Origin: UBA6019 sp035535055
Lineage (GTDB): Bacteria; Chloroflexota; Dormibacteria; Dormibacterales; Dormibacteraceae
Length of the DNA stretch: 39,665 bases
Reading direction: 5' to 3'
NCBI GenBank assembly: GCA_035535055.1
Contig: DATLQT010000078.1
Coordinates: 1-39,665 of the forward strand
The position numbers and the translations under genes were made by a program. Of this stretch, positions 8,712 through 16,587 are shown in pieces (position 1 is the first letter of the stretch; each line of letters opens with the position of its first letter). The notes below the pieces were generated by a model. It was not told where the DNA came from. It made no database searches and worked only from the letters and a program-made list of their open reading frames with translations.

Positions 8712-9778
8712 CTCCGCCGCCGGTCGAGTTCGCCTTCCTGGAGGACGGAGGACAGACCGCGGAGGGCACCGCGGCAAAGCTCGCGGACTTCATCTCTGCC
8801 GCCCGGACCAGCCTCGAGATCGCGATCTACGACCTCCAGTTGCAGGGGGCCTCCGCCGAGGCGCTGCTGGATGCGGTCAGGGGCGTGACCGCCCGCGGCG
8901 TCAAGGTGCGGGTGGTCTTCAACTGGGAGCCGGACAAGCGCCCGGTCAACCCTCTGCCGCCGCCGAGTAGCGTCGACTGGGACTTGCTGAAGGCCATGGG
9001 CGTTCCATTCCAGCCCATCAAGGGAATCCCTGACCTGATGCACCACAAGTACGTGGTGCGCGATTCGGCGGAGGTCTGGACCGGGTCCACCAACTGGACG
9101 ACGGATTCCTGGACCCGCGAGGAGAACGTGATCGTCCGGGTGCTCTCGCCCGAGCTGGCGAAGGATTTCCAGGAGGACTTCGAGTACCTGTGGAGCGCCA
9201 AGGAGGTGGCCGGCTCGGGCAAGTTCTCGGCGCCCTGGATAACGCTCCCCGGCTTCCGGCTGCGGCCCTTCTTCTCGCCCGGACGCGGGCAGAAGATGTC
9301 GCACGAGATCGCGCACCGGATCTCGATCGCATCTCGCCGGGTTCGGATCGCCTCGCCCGTGCTCACCTCGGGGCCGGTGCTGGGGACGCTCACCGAGCTG
9401 ATCAAAACGCCTCGCTGCGGCATCTCGGGCGTCTACGACCGTACCCAGATGGAGGAGGTGAAGCGCCAGTGGTCGGCGCAGGCCCTCTCGAGCTGGAAGC
9501 TCGCCGCCTTCGAGGCGGTCGAGGCCAGCGGGCTCTTCGCCTCCAAGGTCACCACCCCGTATGCTCCCGGGTCGGTACATGACTTCATGCACGCGAAGAT
9601 GACCGTGGCCGACGATAGCGTCTTCATCGGCAGCTACAACCTCTCCCATTCCGGTGAGAGCAACGCCGAGAACGTCCTCGAGATCGAGAGCGCCGCCACC
9701 GCCGACCTTTGCGCCGCCTACATCGACCGGATCACGGCCCGCTACCGGGCGCCGGTGCCCGCCCCCGCGCCCGCATGA
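8708..9778 (+). CDS. phospholipase D-like domain protein
   Basis: PLDc_2-type protein with two catalytic HKD motifs. HxKxxxxD occurs at His112/Lys114/Asp119 (HHKYVVRDS) and again at His295/Lys297/Asp302 (HAKMTVADD), each followed by the GSTNW or GSYNLS segment typical of the superfamily. 356 residues form a complete two-lobed enzyme. Superfamily members include phospholipases, cardiolipin synthases and nucleases such as Nuc. There is no membrane segment or signal peptide, so a cytosolic nuclease or phosphodiesterase role is possible. The GTG overlaps the stop of the LOG-family gene, and its own stop overlaps the permease ATG, making a coupled three-gene unit. Substrate unknown. Confidence 0.85.
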   Translation: MTPPPVEFAFLEDGGQTAEGTAAKLADFISAARTSLEIAIYDLQLQGASAEALLDAVRGVTARGVKVRVVFNWEPDKRPVNPLPPPSSVDWDLLKAMGVPFQPIKGIPDLMHHKYVVRDSAEVWTGSTNWTTDSWTREENVIVRVLSPELAKDFQEDFEYLWSAKEVAGSGKFSAPWITLPGFRLRPFFSPGRGQKMSHEIAHRISIASRRVRIASPVLTSGPVLGTLTELIKTPRCGISGVYDRTQMEEVKRQWSAQALSSWKLAAFEAVEASGLFASKVTTPYAPGSVHDFMHAKMTVADDSVFIGSYNLSHSGESNAENVLEIESAATADLCAAYIDRITARYRAPVPAPAPA

Positions 9779-11583
9779 AGGAGCGCCGCGGCCGCCGCCC
9801 GGGCGACGTCCGGGTGGTCATCACCCGGGGCGCCAAGTTGCCCCGGACGCTGGGTACCGGCGCGCTCTTCGCCGCCTGCTACGGCAACGTCGGGTCCAGC
9901 ATCTACTACGCGCTCGGCGTCACCGCCGCGATCGCGCTCGGGCTCACCCCGCTCGCCTTCCTGCTCGCCGGCTGTATCTTCGTCACCACCGCCCTCAACT
10001 ACGCCGAGGGAACCGCCGCCGTCCCCCAGGCGGGCGGCAGCTCGTCCTTCGCCCGGCGGGCGTTCAACGAGCCGTTGGGCTTCCTGGTCGGCTGGATCCA
10101 ACTCCTCAACTACACCGCCACCGTCTCCATCTCCGCCTACACGGCGATCGCCTACCTCACCGTCTTCCCGTTCTTCCACGGCCTCAGCCAGCCGGTCGCC
10201 CACGACCTCGCCAGCGTGGTCCTGATCGCCATCCTGATGGCGATCAACGTGGTCGGAATCCAGGAGTCGAGCGCCATCAACCTGACCCTCGCGGTGCTCG
10301 ACCTCGGCACTCAGGTGGTGCTGGTGCTGCTCGGCATCTTCCTGCTCTTGAACGTCCAGACGGTGCTCCACAACATCCACTGGGGCATCGCTCCTTCGTG
10401 GGGCAACTTCCTGGCCAGCGTCTCCATCGCAATGGTCTCCTACACCGGCATCGAGACCATCTCCAACATGTCCGAGGAGGCAAAGAACCCCGGCCGTACG
10501 GTGCCTCTATCGACCTTCTACGTGATCGGGGCGGTCCTCTTCGTCTCCGCCTTTCTGCCGACCATCGGAGTCAGCGTGTTCCCGGTCCACTACGACGCCG
10601 CCCACGGGCTCTACTTCACCGAGCTAGGGACCAAGTGGGCCCAGGACCCGGTGGCGGGCATCGTCGCCAGTTTTGCGAACCGCACCCTGGCCTACTGGGC
10701 CGGGGTCTGGGTCGCCATCCTGGCCTTCACCATCCTCGTCATCGCGACCAACGCCGGGCTGATCGGGATCTCCCGGCTCAGCTATTCGCTCGCCAACAAC
10801 AAGCTGATGCCGAAGGCGTTCGGCTCCCTTCATCCCCGCTTCAAGACGCCCTACATCGCGATCGTGGTGTTCGCGATCGCCGCTGCGGTCCTGGTGCTGC
10901 CCGGCAGGCTCGACCTGCTGGCCGCGACCTATTCGCTGGCGGCGACCTTCGCCTTCTGCACCGCGCACCTGGCAGTGATGCGGCTCCGCTACGTCTCGCC
11001 CGACCTCTACCGCCCCTACCAGATGCCACTCAACATCCCCTTCGGGCGCGCTTCCATCCCGGTCCTCTCGGTCGTCGGCGCGGTCGCCATCGGAGCTGTT
11101 TTCACCCAGCTTGCCTCGCAGAACATCTCCGGGTCCACCTACGTCTTTGTGGGTTGGGTGCTGCTCGGCGTGGTCGCCTTCGTCGTCTACCGCCGGTACC
11201 TCCACGAGTTCCTCTGGGAGCCGCTGGCGGTGCCGCCGCCGCCCGACCGCGAGGTCCAGCACGAGCCGCTGGTGATCCCGCACGCGGCTCGCGTCCGGTT
11301 GAAGCACCCCGAGCTGGTGCGGGACTCGCCTCTGCCCCATGAGTCGAGCCGCGAGCATCAGCGGCACCTCCGCCGCCGGCGGCTGCAGCTGATGGTGGAG
11401 CGCGCCGGGCGGCTCCGGGTCATCCTCGGCCTCCTCATCTGCGTCGCCGTGAGCGTCCTCGCGATTTACGTGGACCTCTCGCGCTACGACCCCTTCGGCC
11501 CCGACCTCGGCTGGTCGCCGGGCGTCCTGGTGGTCACCTTCGCCGCTGCCTTCCTGCTGGTCCGAAGCCGCTACGAGGAGTGA
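9775..11583 (+). CDS. APC-superfamily amino acid permease
   Basis: Twelve-helix amino acid/polyamine/organocation permease in the cytoplasmic membrane. 602 residues. Helix 1 contains the discontinuous motif GNVGSSIYYALG, followed by further conserved features such as LNYAEGTAAVPQAGGSS in helix 2, the MSEEAKNPGRTVPLS loop and ATNAGLIGISRLSYSLA. After the core there is a charged cytoplasmic linker (about 490-545) and two extra C-terminal helices (RVILGLLICVAVSVLAIYVD and VLVVTFAAAFLLV), unlike the simplest APC permeases. The ATG is chosen at the ATGA overlap with the PLD gene; an in-frame start further upstream would read through it. Substrate cannot be assigned. Confidence 0.9.
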   Translation: MKERRGRRPGDVRVVITRGAKLPRTLGTGALFAACYGNVGSSIYYALGVTAAIALGLTPLAFLLAGCIFVTTALNYAEGTAAVPQAGGSSSFARRAFNEPLGFLVGWIQLLNYTATVSISAYTAIAYLTVFPFFHGLSQPVAHDLASVVLIAILMAINVVGIQESSAINLTLAVLDLGTQVVLVLLGIFLLLNVQTVLHNIHWGIAPSWGNFLASVSIAMVSYTGIETISNMSEEAKNPGRTVPLSTFYVIGAVLFVSAFLPTIGVSVFPVHYDAAHGLYFTELGTKWAQDPVAGIVASFANRTLAYWAGVWVAILAFTILVIATNAGLIGISRLSYSLANNKLMPKAFGSLHPRFKTPYIAIVVFAIAAAVLVLPGRLDLLAATYSLAATFAFCTAHLAVMRLRYVSPDLYRPYQMPLNIPFGRASIPVLSVVGAVAIGAVFTQLASQNISGSTYVFVGWVLLGVVAFVVYRRYLHEFLWEPLAVPPPPDREVQHEPLVIPHAARVRLKHPELVRDSPLPHESSREHQRHLRRRRLQLMVERAGRLRVILGLLICVAVSVLAIYVDLSRYDPFGPDLGWSPGVLVVTFAAAFLLVRSRYEE

Positions 11584-11601
11584 TCCCCGCCGGCTTCCAC
11601 C

Positions 11602-11607
11602 TAGACT
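11602..11607 (+). promoter_or_regulatory. -10 box TAGACT for ctaA, leaderless spacing
   Basis: TAGACT ends 7 nt before the ctaA GTG, predicting that transcription starts at or beside the start codon. No Shine-Dalgarno sequence is present in the gap. Confidence 0.45.
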
Positions 11608-11614
11608 TGGCAAC

Positions 11615-12556
11615 GTGCTGACGCCCCGCCGGTTTCGCGTGCTCGCCGCGATCACGGCGATCTCCGGCTACCTGCAGATCAGCCTCGGCGGGCTGGTCCG
11701 CGTCTCCGGCTCCGGGCTCGGCTGCCCCGACTGGCCGACCTGCCACGGCAAGCTCTACCCGCCGCTCACCTTCCACGGCATCGTCGAATACAGCCACCGC
11801 GCCAACGGCACGCTTTTTGGGCTGCTGGTCATCCTCGTCGTCGTCGCCGGCTTCTGGCTCGGCCGAGACCGGGCCCGGGACCTCCGCTGGCTGGCGCTGG
11901 CGACCCTGCTGACCGTCATCGGAGAGGGATTGCTGGGCTGGCAGGTGGTGGCCAACCTGCTGGCGCCGGCGCTGGTGATGATCCACCTGGCGATCGCCCT
12001 CATCATCCTCGGCCTGATGGTCGCCATCGTCATCCTCTCCGGCCCGGCGCCTGCCGTCGGGCCGGGGCCGTCCTTCGGCCGCCTCGCGCTGGTTGGCGCC
12101 GTGCTCACCTTCCTGCTCCAGCTGACCGGCTCGGCGGTGGTGGCAACCAGCGCCGACCTGGTCTGCAAGTCCTGGCCCTTCTGCGGCGGGGGCTTTGTCA
12201 TCGACTCCTCGGGCGTGGCCGGGTTCGACGTCCTTCACCGTGGCTTCGCCGGCGTCGTCGGCCTCTACCTCGCCTACCTGCTGGTCCTTGCCATCCGCCG
12301 CCATGGAGCGGTCCCCGGCGTCGCCGCCATCGCCTGGGGGACGCTGACCCTGCTCGCGGTCCAGGTCGCCCTCGGCGCGGGGGTTGCGATAACCAACGAG
12401 ATCCCCGTCCTGCAGGGCGCCCACATCATGGTCGCCAGCGCGGTCTGGGCCGGCGTCGCGGCGCTGGCCGTGATCGGACTCCGACCGGCCCGCGGATCGG
12501 TTCGGCGAATCGAGGATGATGCCGAGGTGACCACCCTCGGGAGGCAGCCGGTTTGA
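11615..12556 (+). CDS. ctaA: heme A synthase CtaA (COX15)
   Basis: Oxidises the C8 methyl of heme O to the formyl group of heme A, for cytochrome c oxidase. 313 residues with eight predicted membrane helices in two four-helix halves. The first extracytoplasmic loop has the cysteine pair Cys37/Cys43 (GCPDWPTC) and then Glu58 and His61 (VEYSHR), matching the Cys pair and Glu/His site of Bacillus CtaA. A second cysteine pair occurs in VCKSWPFC. The other conserved histidines lie in MIHLAIA, VLHRGFAG and GAHIMVAS. GTG start. The stop overlaps the TTG of ctaB (TTGA), with GGGAGG positioned for ctaB inside the ctaA end. Implies aerobic respiration with an aa3-type oxidase encoded elsewhere. Confidence 0.95.
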   Translation: MLTPRRFRVLAAITAISGYLQISLGGLVRVSGSGLGCPDWPTCHGKLYPPLTFHGIVEYSHRANGTLFGLLVILVVVAGFWLGRDRARDLRWLALATLLTVIGEGLLGWQVVANLLAPALVMIHLAIALIILGLMVAIVILSGPAPAVGPGPSFGRLALVGAVLTFLLQLTGSAVVATSADLVCKSWPFCGGGFVIDSSGVAGFDVLHRGFAGVVGLYLAYLLVLAIRRHGAVPGVAAIAWGTLTLLAVQVALGAGVAITNEIPVLQGAHIMVASAVWAGVAALAVIGLRPARGSVRRIEDDAEVTTLGRQPV

Positions 12557-13449
12557 GCGCGGTGCGGGCCGTCGAGCGCAGCTCCGCCTCCCCCTGGCAG
12601 GTTGCCGCCGACTACCTGAGCCTGACCAAGCCGACCATCGTCGGCCTGCTGGTCGCCACCGCCCTGGCGGCGATGGTCGCCGCCGCCCACGGCCGACCCC
12701 CGCTGCTGGCGGCGGTCGCGGTGGTCGTCGGTGGCGGGCTCGCCGCCGGCGGCGCCCACGCCATCAACTGCTGGTACGACCGAGACATCGACCTCCGCAT
12801 GAGCCGCACCCGGAGACGCCCGGTACCGGACGGTCGGATCCCCGCCCGACACGCGCTGGCAATGGGGATCGTGATGAACGCCGTCGCCTTCGTCGTGCTC
12901 TGGGCCTGGGCCAACCTGCTGGCGGCCTCGCTTGCCCTGGCCGCGACCCTCATCTACGTCTTCGTCTACACCATCTGGCTCAAGCGCTCGACGCCGCAGA
13001 ACATAGTCATCGGCGGCGCGGCCGGTGCCATACCGCCGCTGGTCGGCTGGGCTGCGGTGACCGGCGGGCTCGACCTTACGGCCTGGTCCCTCTTCCTCGT
13101 CATCTTCCTCTGGACGCCGCCCCACTTCTGGGCGCTGGCGCAGCTGATAGCCCGCGACTACCGCCAGGCGGACGTTCCGATGATGCCCGTTGTCACCTCT
13201 GCCAGCTCGACCAAGCGGCAGAGTGTCGGCTACGCGGTGGCGACCGCGGCGGTCAGCCTGGTCCCCTATCTGACCGGCGACGCCGGCCGGCTCTACCTCG
13301 GCGGCGCGGTGCTGCTCGGCGTCGGGCTGGTCGCGCTCTCGGTGCTCGACCTCAGGGGCCGGCGCTGGACGGTCCCGCTTTTCGCCTACTCGATCGCCTA
13401 CCTGGCGGCGCTCTTCACGATCCTCGCCGCCGGCAGCCTCTTGACCTGA
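12553..13449 (+). CDS. ctaB: protoheme IX farnesyltransferase (heme O synthase)
   Basis: Adds a farnesyl group to heme b to give heme O, the substrate of CtaA. 298 residues, UbiA-type polytopic membrane prenyltransferase. The first Asp-rich motif is NCWYDRDID followed by RTRRRPVPDGRI. The second conserved segment, YTIWLKRSTPQNIVIGGAAGAIPPLVGW, is characteristic of the CyoE/CtaB group, and the FLWTPPHFWALA segment follows. TTG at 12553 is taken as the start because it overlaps the ctaA stop and has GGGAGG 8 nt upstream; a GTG at 12562 is the alternative. The two genes together make the complete heme b to heme A route. Confidence 0.95.
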   Translation: MSAVRAVERSSASPWQVAADYLSLTKPTIVGLLVATALAAMVAAAHGRPPLLAAVAVVVGGGLAAGGAHAINCWYDRDIDLRMSRTRRRPVPDGRIPARHALAMGIVMNAVAFVVLWAWANLLAASLALAATLIYVFVYTIWLKRSTPQNIVIGGAAGAIPPLVGWAAVTGGLDLTAWSLFLVIFLWTPPHFWALAQLIARDYRQADVPMMPVVTSASSTKRQSVGYAVATAAVSLVPYLTGDAGRLYLGGAVLLGVGLVALSVLDLRGRRWTVPLFAYSIAYLAALFTILAAGSLLT

Positions 13450-13460
13450 TCGGACCTTCG

Positions 13461-14141
13461 ATGGAGGTTGTCAGGCTTCACCTCGGCCGGGTCAACTCGA
13501 AGCGACGGCCGTTCGACGCGCCGGTCCACGGCTTCATCCTCAAGCACCCGAGCGCGGGAGCGATCCTGGTCGACACCGGAATCGGCGACCCGCTGGCAGA
13601 GCTGATCCGCTACTGGGACATCGTCAACGAGCAGATGGTGGCCGTCCTCGCCGAGCACGACCTGGTGCCCTCGGACGTGAAGATGGTCGTCAACACCCAC
13701 CTCCACTGGGACCACTGTGGTCAGAACGCGGTGTTCGGGCACGCCCCCTTCCATGTCCAGCGCGGGGAGCTGGAGCGCGCTCGCCGGGAGGAGACGCTGA
13801 CCAGGGAGTGGTTCGACTTCACCGGCGCCCGCTTCGAGCTTCACGACGGGGCGGAGGAGGTGGCTCCGGGGGTGCGGGTGGTGCCGACGCCGGGCCACAC
13901 GGTGGGCCACCAGAGCGTGGTCGTCAAGCAGGCCGGAGGAGACGACCTGTTCATCGGCGACGCCGCCTACACCAAGGACATCTTCGACAACTTCGAGCAG
14001 CTGGAGGTCGAGCGGGTCGGCGGCCAGGCCGCCGACCCGCTCGCCTGGCGGGAGTCGCTGCGCCGGGTCAGCTCGCTGGCGCCGGAGGCCATCCACTTCT
14101 GCCACGACACCCGAGTCGTGCACCCCACCACCACTAGCTGA
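13461..14141 (+). CDS. metallo-beta-lactamase-fold hydrolase, AHL-lactonase-like
   Basis: Zinc hydrolase of the metallo-beta-lactamase superfamily. 226 residues. The metal-binding motif HLHWDH is at His80/His82/Asp84/His85, with a further His in TPGHTVGH, Asp in FIGDAAYT and a final His in FCHDTRV, so all usual ligands are present. The size and overall motif spacing resemble N-acyl homoserine lactone lactonases such as AiiA and AttM, which inactivate quorum signals, but other lactonases share them. The ATG begins 11 bp after the ctaB stop, so it may belong to the cta transcript. No quorum-sensing gene is nearby. Superfamily firm, lactonase role only possible. Confidence 0.82.
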   Translation: MEVVRLHLGRVNSKRRPFDAPVHGFILKHPSAGAILVDTGIGDPLAELIRYWDIVNEQMVAVLAEHDLVPSDVKMVVNTHLHWDHCGQNAVFGHAPFHVQRGELERARREETLTREWFDFTGARFELHDGAEEVAPGVRVVPTPGHTVGHQSVVVKQAGGDDLFIGDAAYTKDIFDNFEQLEVERVGGQAADPLAWRESLRRVSSLAPEAIHFCHDTRVVHPTTTS

Positions 14142-14245
14142 AATTCAACTAGAGCCGTTCAGCATTCGCTGACGCCGCACGCTCCCATCGGGGGCTGGCC
14201 CGAGCGATGTCGCAAGTGTCGCAGCCTGTTAAAGAGCCGAGGGCT

Positions 14246-14812
14246 TCAGTCGGGCAGTTCGTGACAGTTGCGGCAGCGGGCCTCGTAGGACTCCGCCGCC
14301 CCGATCAGGATCACCGGATCCTTGCGCGACGCCGGGCGCCCGTCGATCAGCCGCTGCGTCATCGAGCCCTCCAGGGAGCGGCACTTCATGCAGACGGCGC
14401 GCAGCTTCATGACGTCGTCGGCGAGCGCCATCAACTCGGGCATGGGGCCGAACGGCTCGCCCTTGAAGTTGCGGTCGAGGCCGGCGACGATGACGATCAG
14501 GCCGTCCTCGACCAGCCCGGCGCAGACCGCGGCCAGCCCATCGTCGAAGAACTGGGCCTCGTCGATGGCGACGACCTCGTAGCTCGTCCCCAGGAGCCCG
14601 ATGCTGACCGCGCTGCCGACAGGCTCCGCCTCGGCCGAGTGCCCGGCGTGGGTGGAGATGTGCTCGACGCCCTCGTAGCGGTCGTCCAGGGAGTGCTTGA
14701 AGAGTCCCACCCTGCGACCGGCGATCCGGTGGACGGTGGCGAGCCGGATCAATTCGCCGCTCTTGTTGGAGAACATCGGCCCCGAGATGACGGTCAGCGA
14801 TCCCTTGGCCAC
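14246..14812 (-). CDS. tdk: thymidine kinase, type II (zinc-binding)
   Basis: Phosphorylates thymidine with ATP in the salvage route to dTTP. 188 residues, the usual size. Visible are the P-loop region near residues 11-18, a conserved IDEAQFF Walker B-like motif carrying the catalytic acid, the GLDRNFKGEPFGPM segment, and two Cys pairs (CMKC, CRNC) that bind structural zinc. The substrate-binding lasso region VILIGAAESYEARC is intact. Odd: the P-loop reads GPMFSNKS where the family normally has GPMFSGKS, so the glycine before the lysine is Asn. GTG start, 11 nt after the stop of treZ, with a TAGACT box between them that partly reuses the treZ stop codon. Confidence 0.93.
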   Translation of the reverse strand: MAKGSLTVISGPMFSNKSGELIRLATVHRIAGRRVGLFKHSLDDRYEGVEHISTHAGHSAEAEPVGSAVSIGLLGTSYEVVAIDEAQFFDDGLAAVCAGLVEDGLIVIVAGLDRNFKGEPFGPMPELMALADDVMKLRAVCMKCRSLEGSMTQRLIDGRPASRKDPVILIGAAESYEARCRNCHELPD

Positions 14813-14820
14813 GTGAGTGG

Positions 14821-14826
14821 AGTCTA
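14821..14826 (-). promoter_or_regulatory. -10 box TAGACT for tdk, overlapping the treZ stop codon
   Basis: On the minus strand TAGACT ends 8 nt before the tdk GTG. Its first three bases are the treZ stop codon. This spacing fits a leaderless transcript, so tdk may be expressed independently of treZ despite the tight packing. Confidence 0.4.
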
Positions 14827-16560
14827 CGGTTCGACGAGCACGGCGCCGGGCGTGCGCAGGGTGGGCTTCCCTGCACCGCCGAACCGGCGCTCCTCGGTGT
14901 GGAAGAGCACCCGACCCGGGGGCGGCTCCGCCATCTCGTCACCGAGCAGGGTCACGGCCAGCAGGCGCCGGCGGCGGCCGGCGGTCCGCTCGAGGTAGAC
15001 GACTTTGCCCTCCGCCCAGGCCCGGGTCGCCTCGCGGTCCGGACGCTTCAGCACCGGGTCCTTAAGCCGGAGGTCGAACAGCTCCTCGTAGAGCCGCACC
15101 GCCCAGGCGTTGCGGCGCTGCTCGGCACGGCTCAATCGGGAAGCGCGGAACGTCTCCTCGGCCTGCGGGTCGGGGATGTTCTCGGGGTTGTCGCGAAACT
15201 CGGGGAAGGCCGCGAACTCGCGCCGGCGGCCCTCGGTGACCAGCCGGCCGAGCTCGGGGTGGTGGTCGGTGAAGTAGTTGAAGAGGCCGGGGGAGGCCCA
15301 CTCCTGGCCCTGGAAGAGCATCACGCGCTCGGGGACCAGCATCAGCAGCGTGCTGGCCGCCCGGTACTGGGCGGGCGTGACCAGGCTCGCCAGGTGGCGG
15401 GCCCGCGCCCGGTTTCCCACCTGGTCGTGGTTCTCGATGCAGAAGGCGAAGTTGGCTGCGACCATCCCGGCCGTGGGCGTGCCCGGCCCCGCCCAGGATT
15501 GGCGGCCGCCCTGGTGGATCCAGCCGTCGGCGACGGCCGTCGCGACCTCCTCCGAGCTGCCCTCGTAGTCGGCGAACCAGTTGTCGCGCTCGCCGGTGAG
15601 CATCACCCGGACCGCGTGGTGGAAGTCGTCGGCGAGGATCGCGTCGAGACGGTCCCGGAGCACCAGCGGCGCCTGGTTGCGGTGGTCCTCGGCGATCAGG
15701 TAGGCGTCCGGATAGGCAGCCCGGGCGGCCATCGCGATCTCGGCCAGGATGCTGGTCGGGCTCTCATCGAAGATGGAGTGGGTCGCGTCCAGCCGGAACC
15801 CGTCGAAGCCGTACTGCTGGATCCACCAGCGCGCCGCGTCGGCGACGGTCCTGCGCACTTCCGGCCGGTGGTAGTCGATGGCGTCGCCCCAGGGCGTCTG
15901 CCGGAGGCCCGTGAAGAAGCTGGGAGCGAACCGGAAGATGTAGGCGCCGTCCGGTCCGAGGTGGTTGTAGACGACGTCCAGGATCACCGCAAGGCCCTCG
16001 CGGTGGGCGCCGGCGACCAGCTCTCGAAGGTCGTCGGGCGAGCCGTAGGCGCGGGTCGGAGCGTAGAAGCAGGCACCGTCGTAACCCCAGTTCCAGCGGC
16101 CGGGAAACTCGCTGACCGGCATCAGTTGGATGGTGTCGACTCCCAGCCGGCGGACGCGGGGGAGGTCCTTTAGCGCCGCCAGGTAGGTGCCGGCCTGGGT
16201 GAAGGTGCCGAGGTGCAGCTCATAGGTCGCCTGGGCGACGGCGGATGGCACCCGCCGGTGGCCGGCCCGCCCCAGCGGGGCCACCAGCCGGCTCGGCCCA
16301 TGGACGCCTTCCGGCTGATGGCGCGACCAGGGATCGGGGAAGGGGCCGTCGCCGTCGAGCGAGATCCGGTAGTCAGCGCCGGGCTTTAGGCCGTCCACCA
16401 GGGCGATGTGCGTGTCGTCTCGGTGGCGGCGCATCTTGACGACCCGGTCCGCGAGGTGGACCTCGGCGCGAGCCGTGGTCGGCGCCCAGATCCGGAACCG
16501 GACCTGGCCGTCGGCGGTCCAGGAAGGACCGTAGAACGGCTGCCAGGGAAGCTCAGGCAC
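14824..16560 (-). CDS. treZ: malto-oligosyltrehalose trehalohydrolase TreZ
   Basis: Glycoside hydrolase family 13 enzyme that releases trehalose from the end of maltooligosyltrehalose, the second step of the TreY-TreZ route from glycogen. 578 residues: an N-terminal beta-sandwich (about 1-95), then the TIM barrel with YELHLGTFT, LMPVSEFPGRWNWGYDG and DVVYNHLGPDG. The predicted nucleophile is Asp258 (GFRLDATH), the acid/base Glu291 (LIAEDHRN) and the third acid Asp379 (ENHDQVGN). It ends in a small beta domain. GTG start; the much longer open frame upstream is antisense to the sulfurtransferase and is not used. TreY and TreX are not in the window. Its start codon is only 27 bp from the divergent sulfurtransferase start. 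Confidence 0.93.
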   Translation of the reverse strand: MPELPWQPFYGPSWTADGQVRFRIWAPTTARAEVHLADRVVKMRRHRDDTHIALVDGLKPGADYRISLDGDGPFPDPWSRHQPEGVHGPSRLVAPLGRAGHRRVPSAVAQATYELHLGTFTQAGTYLAALKDLPRVRRLGVDTIQLMPVSEFPGRWNWGYDGACFYAPTRAYGSPDDLRELVAGAHREGLAVILDVVYNHLGPDGAYIFRFAPSFFTGLRQTPWGDAIDYHRPEVRRTVADAARWWIQQYGFDGFRLDATHSIFDESPTSILAEIAMAARAAYPDAYLIAEDHRNQAPLVLRDRLDAILADDFHHAVRVMLTGERDNWFADYEGSSEEVATAVADGWIHQGGRQSWAGPGTPTAGMVAANFAFCIENHDQVGNRARARHLASLVTPAQYRAASTLLMLVPERVMLFQGQEWASPGLFNYFTDHHPELGRLVTEGRRREFAAFPEFRDNPENIPDPQAEETFRASRLSRAEQRRNAWAVRLYEELFDLRLKDPVLKRPDREATRAWAEGKVVYLERTAGRRRRLLAVTLLGDEMAEPPPGRVLFHTEERRFGGAGKPTLRTPGAVLVEP

Positions 16561-16587
16561 GCTTCCAGTCTGAAAGAATTCGCCTCG

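Noticed and set aside
14142..14245. 104-bp gap between the hydrolase and thymidine kinase genes, checked for tRNA, small RNA or terminator
   Set aside because: Only a 5-bp stem (TCAGC/GCTGA) with no T-run and no cloverleaf; nothing supportable.
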